In this document: positions 26,379-38,709 of the stretch, piece after piece
How the letters are laid out: every line of letters begins with the position of its first letter
How positions within the stretch are numbered: the first letter of the stretch is position 1
Source: Taiwanofungus camphoratus
Taxonomy: Eukaryota > Basidiomycota > Agaricomycetes > Polyporales > Taiwanofungaceae
Length of the DNA stretch: 64,000 nt
Assembly: GCA_003999685.1 (NCBI GenBank)
Contig: CP021226.1
Location: forward strand, 310,001-374,000
Reading direction: 5' to 3'
Position numbers and translations under genes: made by a program
The notes under the pieces: generated by a model
The model's input: the letters and a program-made list of their open reading frames with translations, nothing else
Database searches by the model: none
Told to the model about the DNA's origin: nothing

Positions 26379-28132
26379 ACCATATTCATTATTGACCCAG
26401 CATGCTGATAGATGTACTTTTCATAGGTTGTTTCATAGAGTGCCATCCTCATTCGTACGCAGTTCATTTGTGATTTGCAGTGCAGTTGGCGCTAGCACCT
26501 TTCGGGAGGTGTACAGCATGTGTGGACCTGTCATAGTGCATCCCGATGTCCTGGGTTACTGGTGTTTCTCAGTGCAGGTACGAATTCATCCATCCCAGGT
26601 CAACTAGAATTCCTGGTGGAGGACAGTGCTGCGCGCACTAGATTGACTGAGAATTATATCTTCATACGGTACGCGGGTGAAACCCGGTACTATCTTGGTC
26701 CTTGATATTGGTCCCATCACAACATCTAGCGTTTCCGACACGTCACGAATAGGCAGGTCGACTGGAACCGAGGTGAACGTCATGAGTGATGAAGGCCCCT
26801 CTCATATTAAGAGTGAGCGCTAACCTCAGGACGGCAGAAACAGAGACACGTCAGTGGACGTCGCAAACTCGCGGAAAAAGAATGGACGTGACAAGGGCCG
26901 ACTCGGGACTCGGACATGATGCACACTGACTCGGAGGTGATGGTGTTCATAATGAGGCCGCACTCGACGCGCAGGTTGGATGAAAGACTGCCAGATTTAG
27001 TGAATAACACAGAAGGAGAGATGGATCTGACTGACCGTCAGGAGGATGATGCAGACATAGTAGGTTGGAGAGCGTCGACGAAGGTTGGGCAGCAATCGAT
27101 CAGCCAGTGGGCATCCTGATGGGTTTGACAGGTGAGCCGAGCCTTGCGATTAGGGGTGCGGAGGGTAACTTATTATTCAAATGTTACACACTATGCATTG
27201 GACCGGAAAAAAGTGAGTTGGATGAACACAATTTCGAAATCAAAAGCAGTACGATTTGCTTTCGTAGACGAGTCCGACATCACGGTAGCACTGGAACGAT
27301 GCTCAATCACACTGTTGTCCTATTGTCACGATAGGCCTCTTCAAGCCGAGTCGCCACCTCAAGTCTGGATTGCACTCAAGGGACTGGTCGTGCCTCGACT
27401 GGCAGGCCAGTTCTGTCCAGACCTCTATCATCCGAGACTGAAGAGAAAATACAACATATTTTCAAGGGCTGTGATCAGCCGAATAGTGAGAGCTACGTGC
27501 ATCCAGTCACGAGCATTATTAAAAGAGTGCTGAAGTTTAGAATAAGTCAAAATTTCACACTTGATCTGGTCATAGATGGCGCATGCCGTTATATTATCCC
27601 AGATCTGAAGACAACACCATCAGAGAATTAAAGTTGAGAAACCAAGGAGTTCGACTCGAGTTCGCGGAAGTCGTCAACTTGAAGCACGTGCCGATCGCGT
27701 CTCATCGAGATCCTACTGATGTGCGAGACCAATTGAGCTTCAAAGAGTAACTTAGGCAAAGGTCATCCGCACATCGTTCCGCTGCTGCGAAAGGTCGTGA
27801 TGGTGGAGGATGAAACCATATCCAGGATCGACTGAACCTGGTATGATTTTAACCGGTGGAACCATGGGTCGTTCTAATCTATTGGCGGTAGGTTTGTTAA
27901 CTGCACATCTTCACGACAAACGTGTAGAGAATATGACATTATAACCCAAATGTCCTGGCGATCATGATCATAGATATAACACATATTGTCCCCTGACACA
28001 TGTATAATATGAAGAGAAATGATTATACACCTGATCCCATTCGTACGAAATTGGAAGTGCAGAAAGCGACTCCAGTATCACCCTTTACATACAGCGGTCA
28101 GGAGTAGGGTTCTCTTCGGCTCCCTCACAACG
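26379..28132. other. intergenic, holds one 17-bp dispersed motif
   Basis: 3' flank of thioredoxin reductase followed by sequence with several unsupported short frames. The motif GCACGTGCCGATCGCGT occurs at 27684-27700. No gene recognised. Confidence 0.4.
27684..27700. repeat. 17-bp dispersed motif, copy 1
   Basis: GCACGTGCCGATCGCGT, identical to copies at 30757-30773 and 54401-54417. Contains an E-box core (CACGTG) and the palindrome CGATCG. Confidence 0.6.
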
Positions 28133-29638
28133 TTAAGCATTCTCTGCGCCTTGAGATATAGCGGACACAATAGGCATTGAGGTGGGTTTGGCGAACGTGA
28201 CGGGCTCCGACGCGTGCATGACAGATACCGAGGTAGCAGCGGTAGCATCGGAATCATTAATTGATGAAGGGCCAGCGGGTTCAGTAGATGCGGAAGGAAT
28301 CAACGGTATGATGGGTAACGAGGTGGAGAAGGGGATGGTTATTGTGGGCAACGAGGTAGGGAAGGGGATGGTTATTGTAGGCAACGAGGTAGGGAAGGGG
28401 ATGGTTATTGTGGGCAACGAGGTAGGGAAGGGGATGGTTATTGTGGGCAACGAGGTAGGGAAGGGGATGGTTATTGTGGGCAACGAGGTAGGGAAGGGGA
28501 TGGTTATTGTAGGCAACGAGGTAGGGAAGGGGATGGTTATTGTAGGCAACGAGGTAGGGAAGGGGATGGTTATTGTAGGCAACGAGGTAGGGAAGGGGAT
28601 GGTTATTGTAGGCAACGAGGTAGGGAAGGGGATGGTTATTGTAGGCAACGAGGTAGGGAAGGGGATGGTTATTGTAGGCAACGAGGTAGGGAAGGGAATG
28701 GTTATTGTGGGCAACGAGGTGGGGAAAGCGATGGGTATTGTGGGCAACGAGGTTGGGAAGGCGATGGGTATTGTGGGCAACGAGGTGGGGAAGGCGATGG
28801 GTATTGTGGGCAACGAGGTGGGGAAAGCGATGGATATTGTGGGCAACGAGGTGGGGAAAGCGATGGGTATTGTGGGCAACGAGGTGGGGAAGGGAATGGT
28901 TATTGTGGGCAACGAGGTGGGGAAAGCGATGGGTATTGTGGGCAACGAGGTGGGGAGGGCGATGGGTATTGTGGGCAACGAGGTGGGGAAAGCGATTGAT
29001 ATTGTGGGCAACGAGGTGGGAAGAACAGATATGATGGGTAATGAGGAAGGGAAATTGTTTATGATAGGCAGCGAAGGGTTGAGGTCCACTAAGGAGGGAG
29101 CAGTGGGGACTGCCGAAGGATTAATGGATATGACGGGCGCCGAGAACGAAGACGTGGTTGCGACGGGCATTGAGAAAGGAGCGGTGCGCACAAAGGGCAC
29201 TGAAACGATGGAGGACTCAATGGATATTTTGATGGAGGCGAGTACCGAAGCGGCAGGGTCAACGACAACATCGGAGACCGAAGAAGGAGCAGCGATTTCC
29301 AAGGACGTCACAGAGGGATTTTCGGCCACAATGAGTGCTAGATTAGACATTGAAGTAACACGTACAGCGTCCATAAAAGACGCACCATTGAACTCAATGA
29401 GCTGGGAAGGAGCAGAGGACGCGACAGAGGCCGTGGCGAAAACACTGCTGAAGCTTGCTGTTGTTACCGAGGAGTTGCCAACTGAAGGAGAGAAAAAAAG
29501 GGTCATTCACGCTTCGAGCATCTGCGTAAGACGATAGCGTTGCTCACGAGCAATGCTCGACGGTGCATCGCTCAACGGTAGGGCGGATGCAACAGACGCG
29601 AGAGCGCCGATGGAGATGAGACAGAGAAAGGCGAGCAT
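28133..29638 (-). CDS. secreted repeat protein with about 21 tandem 11-residue units
   Basis: Two exons, 29638-29548 and 29481-28133, join across a 66-nt intron (GTGAGC ... CCTTCAG) to 479 codons. The ATG at 29638 gives a clean signal peptide (MLAFLCLISIGALASVASA). The body is Ser/Thr/Val/Pro-rich. Roughly residues 155-395 are an uninterrupted array of 11-residue units, S-L-P-T-I-x-I-x-F-P-T, in two main types (TITIPF and TIPIAF). These are encoded by 33-bp repeats. The C-terminus is Ser/Thr-rich without a clear membrane segment or GPI tail. It looks like a wall or extracellular matrix protein, with the repeats giving extended, O-glycosylatable stalks. I do not recognise a named family. Copy number is probably variable between strains. 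Confidence 0.7.
28313..29025. repeat. 33-bp coding minisatellite, about 21 units
   Basis: Tandem units containing GGCAACGAGGT.GGGAA on the plus strand, with an almost uniform block of about 12 units at low coordinates and a more varied block of about 9 at high coordinates. The unit length is a multiple of three and contains no stop in either orientation, so frames on both strands stay open; the minus strand is the one with signal peptide and intron. Confidence 0.9.
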
Positions 29639-31719
29639 GCCGAAGTATGTGGGCTGACAAAGTCCAGACGACGGGTGTCTTTTTGCGGAGACCACGAACG
29701 AATTTATAGGGGTTGGCCTATCTTATCCAACAGACCGCCTGCTACCAAGAGAATACTGTACCATTAATGGAGGTTTGCGCTTCCGATCATGCCACTCATG
29801 TTGACCTACGCATGGTCAAGAACGAGAACCACGAGACCTCATACCCAGCTTTGGTTCACAGAATGACTTCTGGAATAAAGCGTTCAACCGTTCGCTGTAA
29901 CAGTCACAGGTGTGAAGCTCAGACCAGTCGTCGTTCCAGATAGGTACAATCCTCCTGTGAAGACCACCTCGACTTCTGATGTCGCTTGAATTTGATTTGG
30001 AAAACCCAATACCAGTTGCACATTCACTCACCTATCACCGCCTTACCATCCGGCATTCGAGACCAGGACATGCACCTCTGATAACAGTTTTTGCAACTAG
30101 TCTAGGTAGGATACTAGCAAGCCTCGAAAGAAACCGCAAAGATGGACACCACAAACATATTTGCAGAGACCCTGTTATAGTATCTCTGGAAAATTTTACG
30201 AAGTAGGCTGTTTGGAATCACTGGATTAATCGAGGGCGTAGATAGGATTTGCAACCTGCAGCAGGCTGGATTGGACACGAGGTGATCGTTCTGCAAGCCA
30301 ACTTGTTGCTCCTATCTCAACGTGCAAGGCTGGCGTAAGTTGGTCCGCCCACGTTGGCAGCTACGTTCTGGAAAATGAGGATGGAGATACAGTCCAGAGT
30401 GCGGCGAACCTATCCTTGAGGTATCGTTAAGTATCGTCGGATGCTTCACCTTTGAAGTTCCAAAGCGTGAGTCTGTCTTTCAAGCTGCCTAAACGTACAA
30501 GCTTCACACCGGTAGAAGCAGTATATGGGAATATAAGAAAGGCCCATAGTGAGGTTGCAAGGCCCTAAACTCCGCCGAGTGAGACACTGCTTGACAGGCT
30601 CTATGGAAGGATGTTAAAGCTCGATAAAACTGCGGCAGTCGCTATGGCAGGACTTCGCCGTCGTGCTTATACGCAGTCATGTAACACTCTGAAGTTCAAA
30701 TTCAACGGCTGAGGCGGAAGCCTGAGCGCAACGCCGCACGACTGTAAACGCGTCGTGCACGTGCCGATCGCGTTGAATCGAAATCGCGATGCTTGTGCGT
30801 TGTCGTCTAACAACTGCCTACATAGAAAAACTTGCAACCTACGTTGACTTCCCTCAGAAATGAGAAGTGATCATTGTCTGTTTTATATCCTGCCTAGACT
30901 CGAGAAACCAATCTATTCTTTATTGTACCCTTGTCTTCTCAACTCCACTTCAGTCGTCTATTGCCTGATCTATTGAACTTATTGGAGATACTTTGGTTGT
31001 GTGCGTTGAAAGGCTGGAACATCTTTCTTAGTTCTAGTCTTTGTCCACGGTCAGACCTTGGTTCGAGTGCGAATGTGTACATCGCCTCTCCGGATGTATA
31101 TCGGGTTTAGATGCCAGTAAATTGAACACAAAGTTACGTGAAGCTTGTGCTGCTTGATGCATGTACCAAGTACTTCCGATGTTCTTGTCATGCGGATCGA
31201 TTACTTCGATGAGTTATTCGGGTGGAATTTTGGAAGCATCTCAAAAGCTAGCTGAGCATCCCTATTGATGGCATAGATATGTCAGTAACGAGCTCGTATT
31301 GAAGCGCCCGAATAATGTTACTGACATTCACCATAGCTGATCATACATCTTTTGTACTCACTTGTGACTGATTCGAACATATCTGGAGCTGTGATGCAAT
31401 CGTAAGAAGGAATGTCATTTGGCCCGGAGGCTGGCTGATTTTTGTTCAGGAACGACACATTTCCCATCAAGCTCGTTCTCAGGCTCGTACAACTTCGAGG
31501 TCCTGCTTGCTTCTATTTCTTTTTGACACGTCTATTTCTCGCGAGAAAGTGTACGCCAGCGGCGATAGACCACTGCCTGCCAGTAGTACGATGTTCAACT
31601 TGGACGCCTCCAGTTAATCAAAGGTACATATAGGAGACTCCCTGCTTCGATACTAATGTACTGGGAAGGAGAAGAAAGGGCTCGTCGCTGATTTATACGC
31701 TCTCCACATGCTCGCGTAG
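29639..31719. other. gene-poor 2 kb, holds one 17-bp dispersed motif
   Basis: No supported gene. The motif GCACGTGCCGATCGCGT occurs at 30757-30773, preceded by ACGCGTCGT. Other short frames lack resemblance. Confidence 0.4.
30757..30773. repeat. 17-bp dispersed motif, copy 2
   Basis: Identical to 27684-27700 and 54401-54417. Here and in copy 3 the similarity extends to the left as AC.CGTCG. Confidence 0.6.
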
Positions 31720-33163
31720 ATGAGACGGCTCTCCATGTCTGAAGTGTCGATCGTGAAGGCCAACCTCGCTACTGTATGCATCGAGAGCTTTCTCTACGGT
31801 ATTTTCTTTGTTCTTTCCATTACTTCCATGTTTGTTTCTTTGCACCACCGTCGACCCTTGGCTGGAGAATCTTTGCGTTCTCGCCTATTCCTTAGGTCGG
31901 TATGCAGGTCGCCCATGTTCATAGCAGCCATAGTCCTCACTATGACCATCACGGCTGTAAGTTCTTCAGGCTTCCCTACTGCAGTTGAATATGACATGTA
32001 GTGATTCGCCCGAAAGCACTGGATTCTCACAGTGATCCGCTTCTTCGACGCCTTCGTCAACGTGGATGGGGGCAAAGAGGCACTCCTGTTCTATGAAAAC
32101 CTGTCGCAACCTACGGAAGTTGCTTCGATGGCTTTATTCGTAGTGACAGTGCTCGTCTCGGATGCGATGATAGTAAGTATCATACTTGACGCTTGTGTTA
32201 AGCTATGGCCAGCAACTTGCGACTGTAGATCTATCGCTTGTGGATCATCTGCAGCTTCAACAAACTTATTATTATATTTCCATTGTGCACCTTATTGGGC
32301 TTCACCAGTAAGTGGATACTTGACATTCGAGGACTGAGGACTGAGAATGGCCCAATATGCAGTTGCCGGCGCGATCTTTACATATGAGATTGCTGTTTAC
32401 GCATGGGGTTACGATATTTATTTATCTGTGGCCGGTCGTTGCATCACCAGTGATACTATATTCACTTTTTGGTGCGAGATACATTCCGGATACGCTCCCA
32501 TATCGCCCATGACGCTGACTGTTCTTGTTCGATATTGTCAGTACAAACGTGTATTGTTCCAGTACGGCATCCTTCCTGCATGCCTTTCGTTATTACCTGA
32601 ACTTGCCATCTAGTTGTGATCACATGGCGGATAGTGAAGACAAATCGGTGGGCGAAGCCTTATGGAGGGGGCAGCCTGATGGTTCGTCGTGGTCGCGCAA
32701 AGTCCTGATTTGGACGTTGTTATCTCACCATCGAATTAACAGAGGATGTTGGCTATCATCGTAGAAAGCGCAGCCCTCTATACGTACGCTAATCGTCACG
32801 AGGTGATGTCTTCGAGAGCCTCATAACTCCTTTGCCAGGGCTTGGACAGTCTTCTTCATGGCGGCCTACCAATCAGGATCACATATCGACAGCACTGCTA
32901 TCGATATAGGCTGCACTCTGTGCGGCATCGCATTCATGCTTATCAATGTCCGTGTGGGCCTAGGATGGGCCCATGAGGCACATTCGCAGCTCTGCTCCGA
33001 CCCGTCTATCAGAACGTCTGCACAACAGTGCGCCGAGCAGTTGGACACGGTGTGTCCTGTCGAGGTCAACTTCACATATGTGGTCCGCCAGGAGCGTGAT
33101 GTGGAGACACCTGAGACACCTGTCAAAGAATCTCTGAGGAGCGAACCATGCACTCAACCTTGA
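31720..33163 (+). CDS. multi-pass (about 7 TM) membrane protein, Agaricomycete family
   Basis: Eight exons join in frame to 344 codons: 31720-31956, 32017-32172, 32229-32307, 32363-32471, 32542-32561, 32614-32681, 32743-32783 and 32839-33163. Segments typical of a large Agaricomycete-specific membrane family are all present in order: an N-terminal span with FLYGIFFVLSI, AHWILTVIRFFDAF, IYRLWIICSF followed by IIIFPLCTLLGFT, the loop AGRCITSDTIFTFCTNVYC, IVITWRI with KPYGGGSLM, then MLAIIVESAALYTAWTVFF and GIAFMLINVRVGLGWA. About seven membrane segments are expected. The function of the family is unknown; a receptor role is sometimes guessed from topology only. A second ATG at 31735 could be the start. 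The cytosolic tail is hydrophilic. Confidence 0.72.
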
Positions 33164-34556
33164 TGATAGAATGTAATTACCTCGTCTCCTTCATTCGAGT
33201 GATCCATGATTCATTGCTAGCGTTCGTGCTTTAGGAGCTGTTGATGTTGGTGGCACATTTGTATACAAAAATGTGCATTCTGCAAGCCGCACCCAGACTG
33301 GCTGATTCTTAAACCACTCATAACCCTGAAGGGATTCCCGTTAATGTATCGTGAAACTGGGATACTCCGAAAAGTTACACATATGTGGCGGCTTATATAG
33401 GAGGATATTAGCACCAAGCTGGATAGGATTGTCTACTAACCATGGCATCATGTGCACTAAGCGGGCAAAACCAAAAAGTGAGGAAATAAATGAAGATATC
33501 ACTCGATGTGAGTCACCTGCTCTTCAAGCTAGCCCCAGAACTTCTCACCAATAGAAAATACGGCACTGGTTGGAGAACGGTAATGTTATGTTAGGAATCA
33601 GTATAACTCACCAAGATCTTCGCTTTCATTCCGTTGACATGCTGAATTCCCGCCTCGATGTTACCTGTGGCGCATGAGGCCACATCTCTTTCCTGAGACC
33701 TCTGCTCATCATGATAAGATGGCTCATTTCGCATTGGGAAGCAAGGACATAAGACGCAAAAGTAAATGGAGAGACATCGGCAGCAAAAGTAACTACGGTC
33801 CGCCATGAAAGCTTGTCTAGTTCAGGGAAGTCAAGGTGTCTTCATCGGAAAATGGGAGGTGATCAATGATAAGTAGCTCTTCTTGTGGCAGACTTGCGCG
33901 ACCAGTAATGCTCCCTGCATAGTAACTTCAACCGGCCTGCCAGCTTTAGGTTCGATCAGAAGTTCCATACGACACTTTCGCAGCGTGCCTTTCAATCGAT
34001 GGAAGTTAGCCTACATGGTTCCGCGTGACCCGGCATTATGTATACTTATTGTAATCTACATTCCTTACCATACTAGATCCTGTCCTATGACAAACAACCT
34101 TCTGCGTTCACGGAGTTTGTACCAGTGTATACCTGCCCCCGCACCAAATTTTGCCATCCCACTCGTAAGGTAATCTATATCTACATTAGTTTCATTTCGA
34201 CCTCCTCCACAATTAGAGCCTGTTTTTGCAGTACGTGCTGGTGTTGTCTTGTACTTGTGTTGATTTCGAGTAGTTTCACTTTCAGGAATAGGTGAAAACT
34301 AAGGATGCCATCCATTGCCCACGTGAAGCTGCGGCCATGAAGTCAGAATGTGTATAACAGTCTAGAATTCGATCGGCAACTCACATAGGCGTAAGGAATG
34401 TCTGCGCTGCCTGATATATAGTATGATTTAGCGTTCTCCTGAAGCACGAGACTGGACTATGCGTACTCCTCCAAAGATACTCTGGAATAATTTCAGGAGT
34501 CTGAGAGCTGATTTGACTATCAGTATTAGGCATTCACCGAGCATAACGAGAAGTAT
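33164..34556. other. intergenic, no gene seen
   Basis: Contains no frame with family resemblance and no recognised repeat. Confidence 0.4.
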
Positions 34557-35636
34557 CTAACCAAAGAATCCCTGGTCAAACGAGTTAGTTTCCTCTGATT
34601 GAGTTCAGAATGATAACTGACCATGAAAGTCAAAGCACCATCTCGTATCAGGTTGGTAACGATTTCAGAGTCACGGCGGCGAGGTTTGTTCAAAACGTTA
34701 ACGACCACGAACATAAGAATGTAAACATCGTAGAGTGTCTTTGTGGATCAGTTTAGTTAGTAAAATCATGATGGGCGATGCGTGAAGTTACACACCATTC
34801 CACCCCAAACGCCGATCAGATAATCTGCCTTCTCTGGAAGGAAACAGCTATCGAGACTCATCGAGTACTGAAGTTTATCTGATTGTGATGAGCGAACAAT
34901 CTGTCTAGCAAAGAAGTAATCCTTACTGAAAAATTTCTGCATAGTCGCAACAGCAAAGCCCACAGATAAACTGTAACAGATAATGAAACCCGTTATGAGA
35001 GCATACTTGATCTCCTTCCTATTGTCCCACAAAGCGTATACTCTGAGTAAGAGAGCGACTAACATAGTATCAGCTTTGCCCTCAATCTGAAGTATGTCAG
35101 TAGAATGACCGACATTGTGTCGAGCCAGTGCTCAACGTCCCATATACACAAACAAATAGAACGTATGCCTTGCACCTATGAGACCAACAGCAGAGGCATT
35201 AGTTCGGGGCATGTGAAGACTCTGATCGGCGCACATCTACGAAAGCTCTATTCTAAGCATTATCACGCTTGAGTTGCAAAGTCTGCTCACAGAAAGGTGT
35301 AACGGCGGCCTCAGATCCCCAAGAACTGCAATTGATAAGAAGGTATAACATCTTGCAGCATTACTATACGCCACGACTTGCCATATACAATAAATATTAG
35401 ACTCGCTTGGCCACCATAGAGATTGAACATGACAAGCAGCTGCAGAAAGGACCACGGCGGCCGCCACACGAACTTGATTTCCCTGTCGACGTTGATAAGG
35501 TGATTCCATAAAGAACAAGTGACTGCGACAGCTGGTAACCTTCAGGAAAATACGCTCCTGTGCGAGGCTACAAGGTCTTACCTGCCATATACCTCGTCGC
35601 TATCAGAGAGTTCAGGTCAACGGTCGACAATGACAT
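34557..35636 (-). CDS. DUF6533-type membrane protein, partly resolved, probably truncated
   Basis: Begins at the ATG at 35636 (exon 35636-35582, then 35531-35382). The N-terminal domain typical of DUF6533 proteins is clear: LWNHLINVDREIKFVWRPPW followed by a hydrophobic span. The second exon appears to end at a GC donor (G|GCAAGT). Further down, ALLLRVYALWDNRKEIKYAL, a membrane span (ITGFIICYSLSVGFAVAT), a lumenal loop with one Cys, DVYILMFVVVNVLNK and RDGALTFM are readable. The exons between about 35380 and 35065 could not be fixed. After GALTFM the best splice leads to a stop within a few codons (34557-34559), whereas relatives continue for another membrane span and a cytosolic tail. The gene is therefore probably decayed or cut short. 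Function unknown. Confidence 0.5.
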
Positions 35637-36459
35637 GTTGGGTAGAATGTGGAAAGACAAGACTTAAAGACGCTGAACCACAGTTTTATAGCGGAGATGT
35701 ATGAAAGCGTTGATCGGGTATATTGGTAAGGGCTGTCAAGGTTCTCATAGCGCCAAGTAGTCGAAGCAATATAATGATCACGGCAGCATCATGCAGCCTG
35801 ATGCGATTGTATGAGGCGAGGGTTCCGGTGCATCATTCATTGTGTTAGGAATTTCACTGTACATATTCATAGACGTACCATTTAACACCGCAGCTGGATT
35901 GCAATTTGCTCTGCACAAGTGGCATGAGTATAGAACTCACAAGAAGCGTTAGTTGTGATTTACCCAGACGCGTAAATTTGACCTCGAGCACAGATGGCTA
36001 TGAGTCTTGACTTGATAAACAGAACCTTAACTAGGCTAGGATATCGAGTGCTGAATACTGTAATCCCATTAAATGATACTGGGAACCGCTGAATACTGAA
36101 ATTGGATGAGAAGCAGCTCAATTTCCGCTCACTCTTGAGGCCTGAGAACTGAGTTTCCAAACGAATGGCGCAACAAACAACCATTGTTAATTAGGGATAT
36201 TGAGAAGCTCCATTTGACCGAACCTCATGGCCGAGTCAATTAAGCACACTTCAAACAACCACCGGACACAGGTAGGGCTACATTTGCAAGTTCCGAGAAT
36301 GCACAACTAGACAGTTGCCAGGGCCTTGTCAGAAATGATGATATGTTGATCACAAGGGACTGCATTCGATTTCATCCAGGAACTTTACGTATTCGAGTGA
36401 GACTGGGGTCTATGCCACTAAGAAGTCAGCAGACGTGTTCCTGATGCTTTGTTCGCCGA
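35637..36459. other. intergenic, no gene seen
   Basis: Lies between the membrane-protein gene and the LINE remnant. No supported coding frame; its right end may be eroded LINE sequence. Confidence 0.35.
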
Positions 36460-36907
36460 GTCAGAGCCTGGAGTGAAGGTGAGGAATGGACGAGATGAGA
36501 GGGGATTGAGGATGGTGCTGATGAGCGTTTCGCCTTCACAAGTTCGGTATTATCACCTGAATTTGCCGACTGGTTGGAGTTCACCTGGTGGCCGGAGTTC
36601 CGGCACCAGCTGGCCCAGCCAGAAGGGCGAATGTTATTCACTGACAGATTGTATGCAAATGTGCCTGAAGTGAGATCCGGTAGCGTGTGGCTCGTCATTG
36701 ATGGGGAAGACCACGTTGCCCATGGGAAGTTCGGGGCCGGCAAGGTCCAGAGCTTCGATGCAGAGATGTTGGCATTGGCGCACGGGCTGCGTGAAGCGGT
36801 CCGTGACGTCCCTGCCCACATCACCACCCTTATAGTCTGTTCCGACAACCAATCGGCACTCGACCAAATCTTCAAACCGGAGGTAGGGCCGTTGCAGATG
36901 GCGGCGG
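36460..36907 (+). mobile_element. LINE remnant with RNase H domain, cut by the Gypsy LTR
   Basis: The plus-strand frame reads as an RNase H domain of a fungal LINE polyprotein: FTDRLYAN at the first catalytic strand, VAHGKFGAGKVQSFDAEMLA (the glutamate helix) and VCSDNQSALDQI (the third catalytic Asp). It ends within the domain exactly where the LTR begins at 36908. The usual first motif FTDGS reads FTDRL here, so the copy is probably inactive. Family: non-LTR retrotransposon, Tad-like by presence of a C-terminal RNase H. The 3' end of a LINE of probably the same family resumes on the far side of the Gypsy element at 49301. Confidence 0.7.
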
Positions 36908-38673
36908 TGATACGACCTAGGGGACCCTGGCACCTAGAGAGTGCTCCGCGACGTGGCTGTGGGGTAGTGTGATAACTGGGAGGATGTGCGGGTAGGAGCT
37001 ACAACCTGTATGATACTGGGAAACCTGTATGTCTTGTTTTTGTAAGTAGGGGAGTAAGGGGTCAAGGGTCCTGCACAACAGGATCTTGTTCCTAAGTGCT
37101 ATACAATCCCTAAGGCCTTGTGAGGCCCTCCGAAGTACGTGAAGTCCTTCGAGATTCTGCGAAGTCCTTTGAAATTTTAGCTAAATCGCGCGAGCTGACT
37201 TCGTAGGCTGTATAGAGTTAGGGGGCAATAAGCCAATGGACTATAATTTCTACTAAGCGACAGAGGGTACGAGACTGCTGCGAAGTCCTTTTAGCTAGAG
37301 TTAGCTAAAGGGCGTAAGGCTTAGAGGTTTGTTAGAGCGAGGTGGGCGAGGTTTGGCTAGCGTAGGAGACTTGTAGGAGAGGTCGGATGGTTCGGAGAGC
37401 TAATACTTGGAATAGGAATGGGAGAACGAGGTTGCTGGAAGCTCTGAAGTGTCTGATGACGCCAAGGTGTGGGTCGGAGAGTTCGAGGGCGTAGAGAGAT
37501 GTACTATAGCCTGTAATGAAGGCTATGGGGGAGTCGTAGGGTTATTCGTAGGACGTAGGGATGACGCAACGTGAGCCTAAGGGTATAACTAAGGCGGAGG
37601 CCCACCGGATAGGTGCTATAAGAGGTGCTGAAGGGCACGAAGTCACGACGACTTCGTAGATCGTAGTGCGTAGTTCGGGAAGCGTAGACGTAGTTCGTAG
37701 ATATATCGCGAGCGTAGACGTAGTTCAAAGGTACTGAAACGGAGCTGGGGTGGAGACTTAGGGACCTTGGGACCGTTCCTAAGGTTGTACTCGCGGCGCT
37801 TTCCTGAGATCGGAGCTACAGGGGAACTGGTATTCCAAAGAGAGAAGCGTACACTGAGGGGTCTCTGTCGTACATAGTAAACTACCTCTGACTAAATAGG
37901 GGAGCGTGAGGTGAACTAATCTTGCGCGAAGTGATCCTTACGAGTCCGAAATGTGTACTAAAACGCATGGACTCCGAAGTGAACACGAGGAGGATAGGAA
38001 CTAATTAGGAACTGAAACAGGGGAACTACGTACGGTAGAAAGGTGACCAAGTTCATTCACGAGGGCGGGATGACTATCCGAGAGCAGCCATGCGCCGTGA
38101 TCACCTATCTTAGTGGGCTAAGAGCGCACGAAGTCCTTAGCAGCGGGACTTGGCCTAATCGGGGCAGGAGGTGTCCTAAATGGGTGGAGGGTCATATGGG
38201 TACGTCCTAGGATGACCTTATGGCATAGGATCGAGACCCATGGGGGTGCACAAGGCTTCCTAAGTCCAACTTCCGGAACTTCGGACCGTTTCGGAGCCTA
38301 TCGGAGGTAGCTGCAATCACAAGAGCTAGGAGAGACTTAGCTAAGACTTCTTAGCTAAGCCCGGGAAGAGTGACGTAGTAGATAGGACCTAGATCCAATG
38401 GAACAGTATGGGAGGGCCGGCAGTGTCCGATAGTGGACTTAGCAGGAGTTAGGGACTTCGCGTCTAGCATTCGAAATCTCGTAGCACCTCGTGTGACTTC
38501 GCAAGACTTCGTAGGGTGTTAGGAGGGTTTAGGAAGGAGAGGGGGCGTTAGGAATATTATAGGGACCTATCCCTCCTGTCGTAGGCTGTAGGAGAGTCTT
38601 AGAGTGGTCGGTTGGGGGATTAGAAAGCTCCTAAAATCGCGATTCGGGGCCCAGGAGGCTACGGGACTCATCA
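36908..38673 (-). repeat. left (3') LTR of the Gypsy element
   Basis: 1766 bp, starting TGATACGACC and ending GGGACTCATCA on the plus strand. Nearly identical to 47536-49300; differences concentrate in the first several hundred bases. It interrupts the LINE remnant on its left. Confidence 0.92.
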
Positions 38674-38690
38674 CCTCCTCCCTATTGAAA
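38674..38690 (-). other. polypurine tract beside the 3' LTR
   Basis: On the minus strand this is a purine-rich run (AGGGAGGAGG) abutting the LTR end, the expected primer site for plus-strand DNA synthesis. A 17-base identical copy lies inside pol at 42192-42208, and both are followed by a short hairpin. Confidence 0.7.
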
Positions 38691-38709
38691 TCCTGACTGT
38701 CCTCAGTCA

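Noticed and set aside
28313-29025. Regular repeats that could suggest a CRISPR array
   Set aside because: Units are contiguous with no unique spacers, coding, and in a eukaryote.
28182-29537. 451-codon plus-strand frame across the minisatellite
   Set aside because: It is open only because the 33-bp unit lacks stops in both orientations. The minus strand has the signal peptide, a proper intron and a normal start.
35237-35518. Separate 93-codon minus-strand gene
   Set aside because: Overlaps the DUF6533-type exon in another frame; the family motif is in the frame reading INVDREIKFVWRPPW.
37504-37728. 74-codon minus-strand frame repeated in both LTRs
   Set aside because: Tyr/Arg/Leu-rich low-complexity translation of a short-motif-rich LTR; identical only because the LTRs are copies.
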